From an uncultured Lachnospiraceae bacterium (GTDB lineage Bacteria > Bacillota > Clostridia > Lachnospirales > Lachnospiraceae), in assembly GCA_934371475.1 (NCBI GenBank), contig CAKRNX010000020.1, positions 1 through 22,099 on the forward strand: a stretch of 22,099 nucleotides of DNA. Reading direction: 5' to 3'. Below are positions 21,989 to 22,099 of this stretch, piece by piece. Below the pieces are notes generated by a model. The model was not told the DNA's origin. It saw nothing but the letters and a program-made list of their open reading frames with translations, and made no database searches. Each line of letters opens with the position of its first letter. The first letter of the stretch is position 1. Position numbers and translations under genes: made by a program.

Positions 21989-22099
21989 GAGAAATTTTTA
22001 AAGATTTTATCATTACGGTGTCAAAGAGTCTAACCCTGCCTGATAGCGTGGGAAAACTTTAGAGCGGATTGTAAAAGTGTAAAACGCAAAAAATAAGCC

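Noticed and set aside
21775..22099. Plus-strand frame 21868-22062 (64 codons)
   Set aside because: It covers the enolase promoter and both palindromes and lacks a ribosome binding site.

Overview
The window looks like chromosomal DNA of an anaerobic, low-to-mid GC Clostridia species, most likely a Lachnospiraceae-type gut Firmicute. This is inferred from strong AGGAGG-type ribosome binding sites, a pyruvate formate-lyase with its activase, a sufC-B-D-S-U iron-sulfur assembly set with a SufU scaffold, a sortase-anchored surface protein, and a small DUF6110-like protein beside a metal P-type ATPase. No rRNA, tRNA, CRISPR array, insertion sequence or phage gene was recognised.

Layout. Positions 156-2364 hold two plus-strand peptide-hydrolase genes: an M20 amidohydrolase and an M55 DppA-like D-aminopeptidase. 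Almost everything after that is on the minus strand. A small nitroreductase (3169-2669) has its own terminator. Next comes a metal-transport unit read from a good promoter at 6098-6070: a 26-residue membrane microprotein, a 105-residue DUF6110-like protein, an internal attenuator-like hairpin, a P1B-type ATPase and a terminator. A 1575-residue cell-wall-anchored protein (11179-6452) follows, then a 77-residue protein of unknown function (11662-11429).

The core of the window is an apparent seven-gene unit read leftward from 19972 to 12022: pflB, pflA, sufC, sufB, sufD, sufS, sufU. No terminator is visible between pflA and sufC (49 nt). The unit therefore joins a glycyl-radical enzyme, its 4Fe-4S radical-SAM activase and the machinery that builds Fe-S clusters. 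pflA appears to start at a CTG codon just after the pflB stop. Enolase (21774-20473), with its own promoter and terminator, lies upstream, so the right half covers the end of glycolysis and pyruvate cleavage to acetyl-CoA and formate.

Two shared non-coding signals tie the region together. Palindromes of the form TTAG-N6-CTAA lie over or next to the promoters of enolase (two copies), pflB, the surface protein and the 77-residue protein, and suggest one common regulator. A dispersed double-hairpin repeat occurs in three fairly full copies (3377-3433, 11343-11392, 20008-20064) and two rearranged ones (11681-11763, 11904-11992), all between genes. A possible structured RNA of unknown class sits between enolase and pflB.
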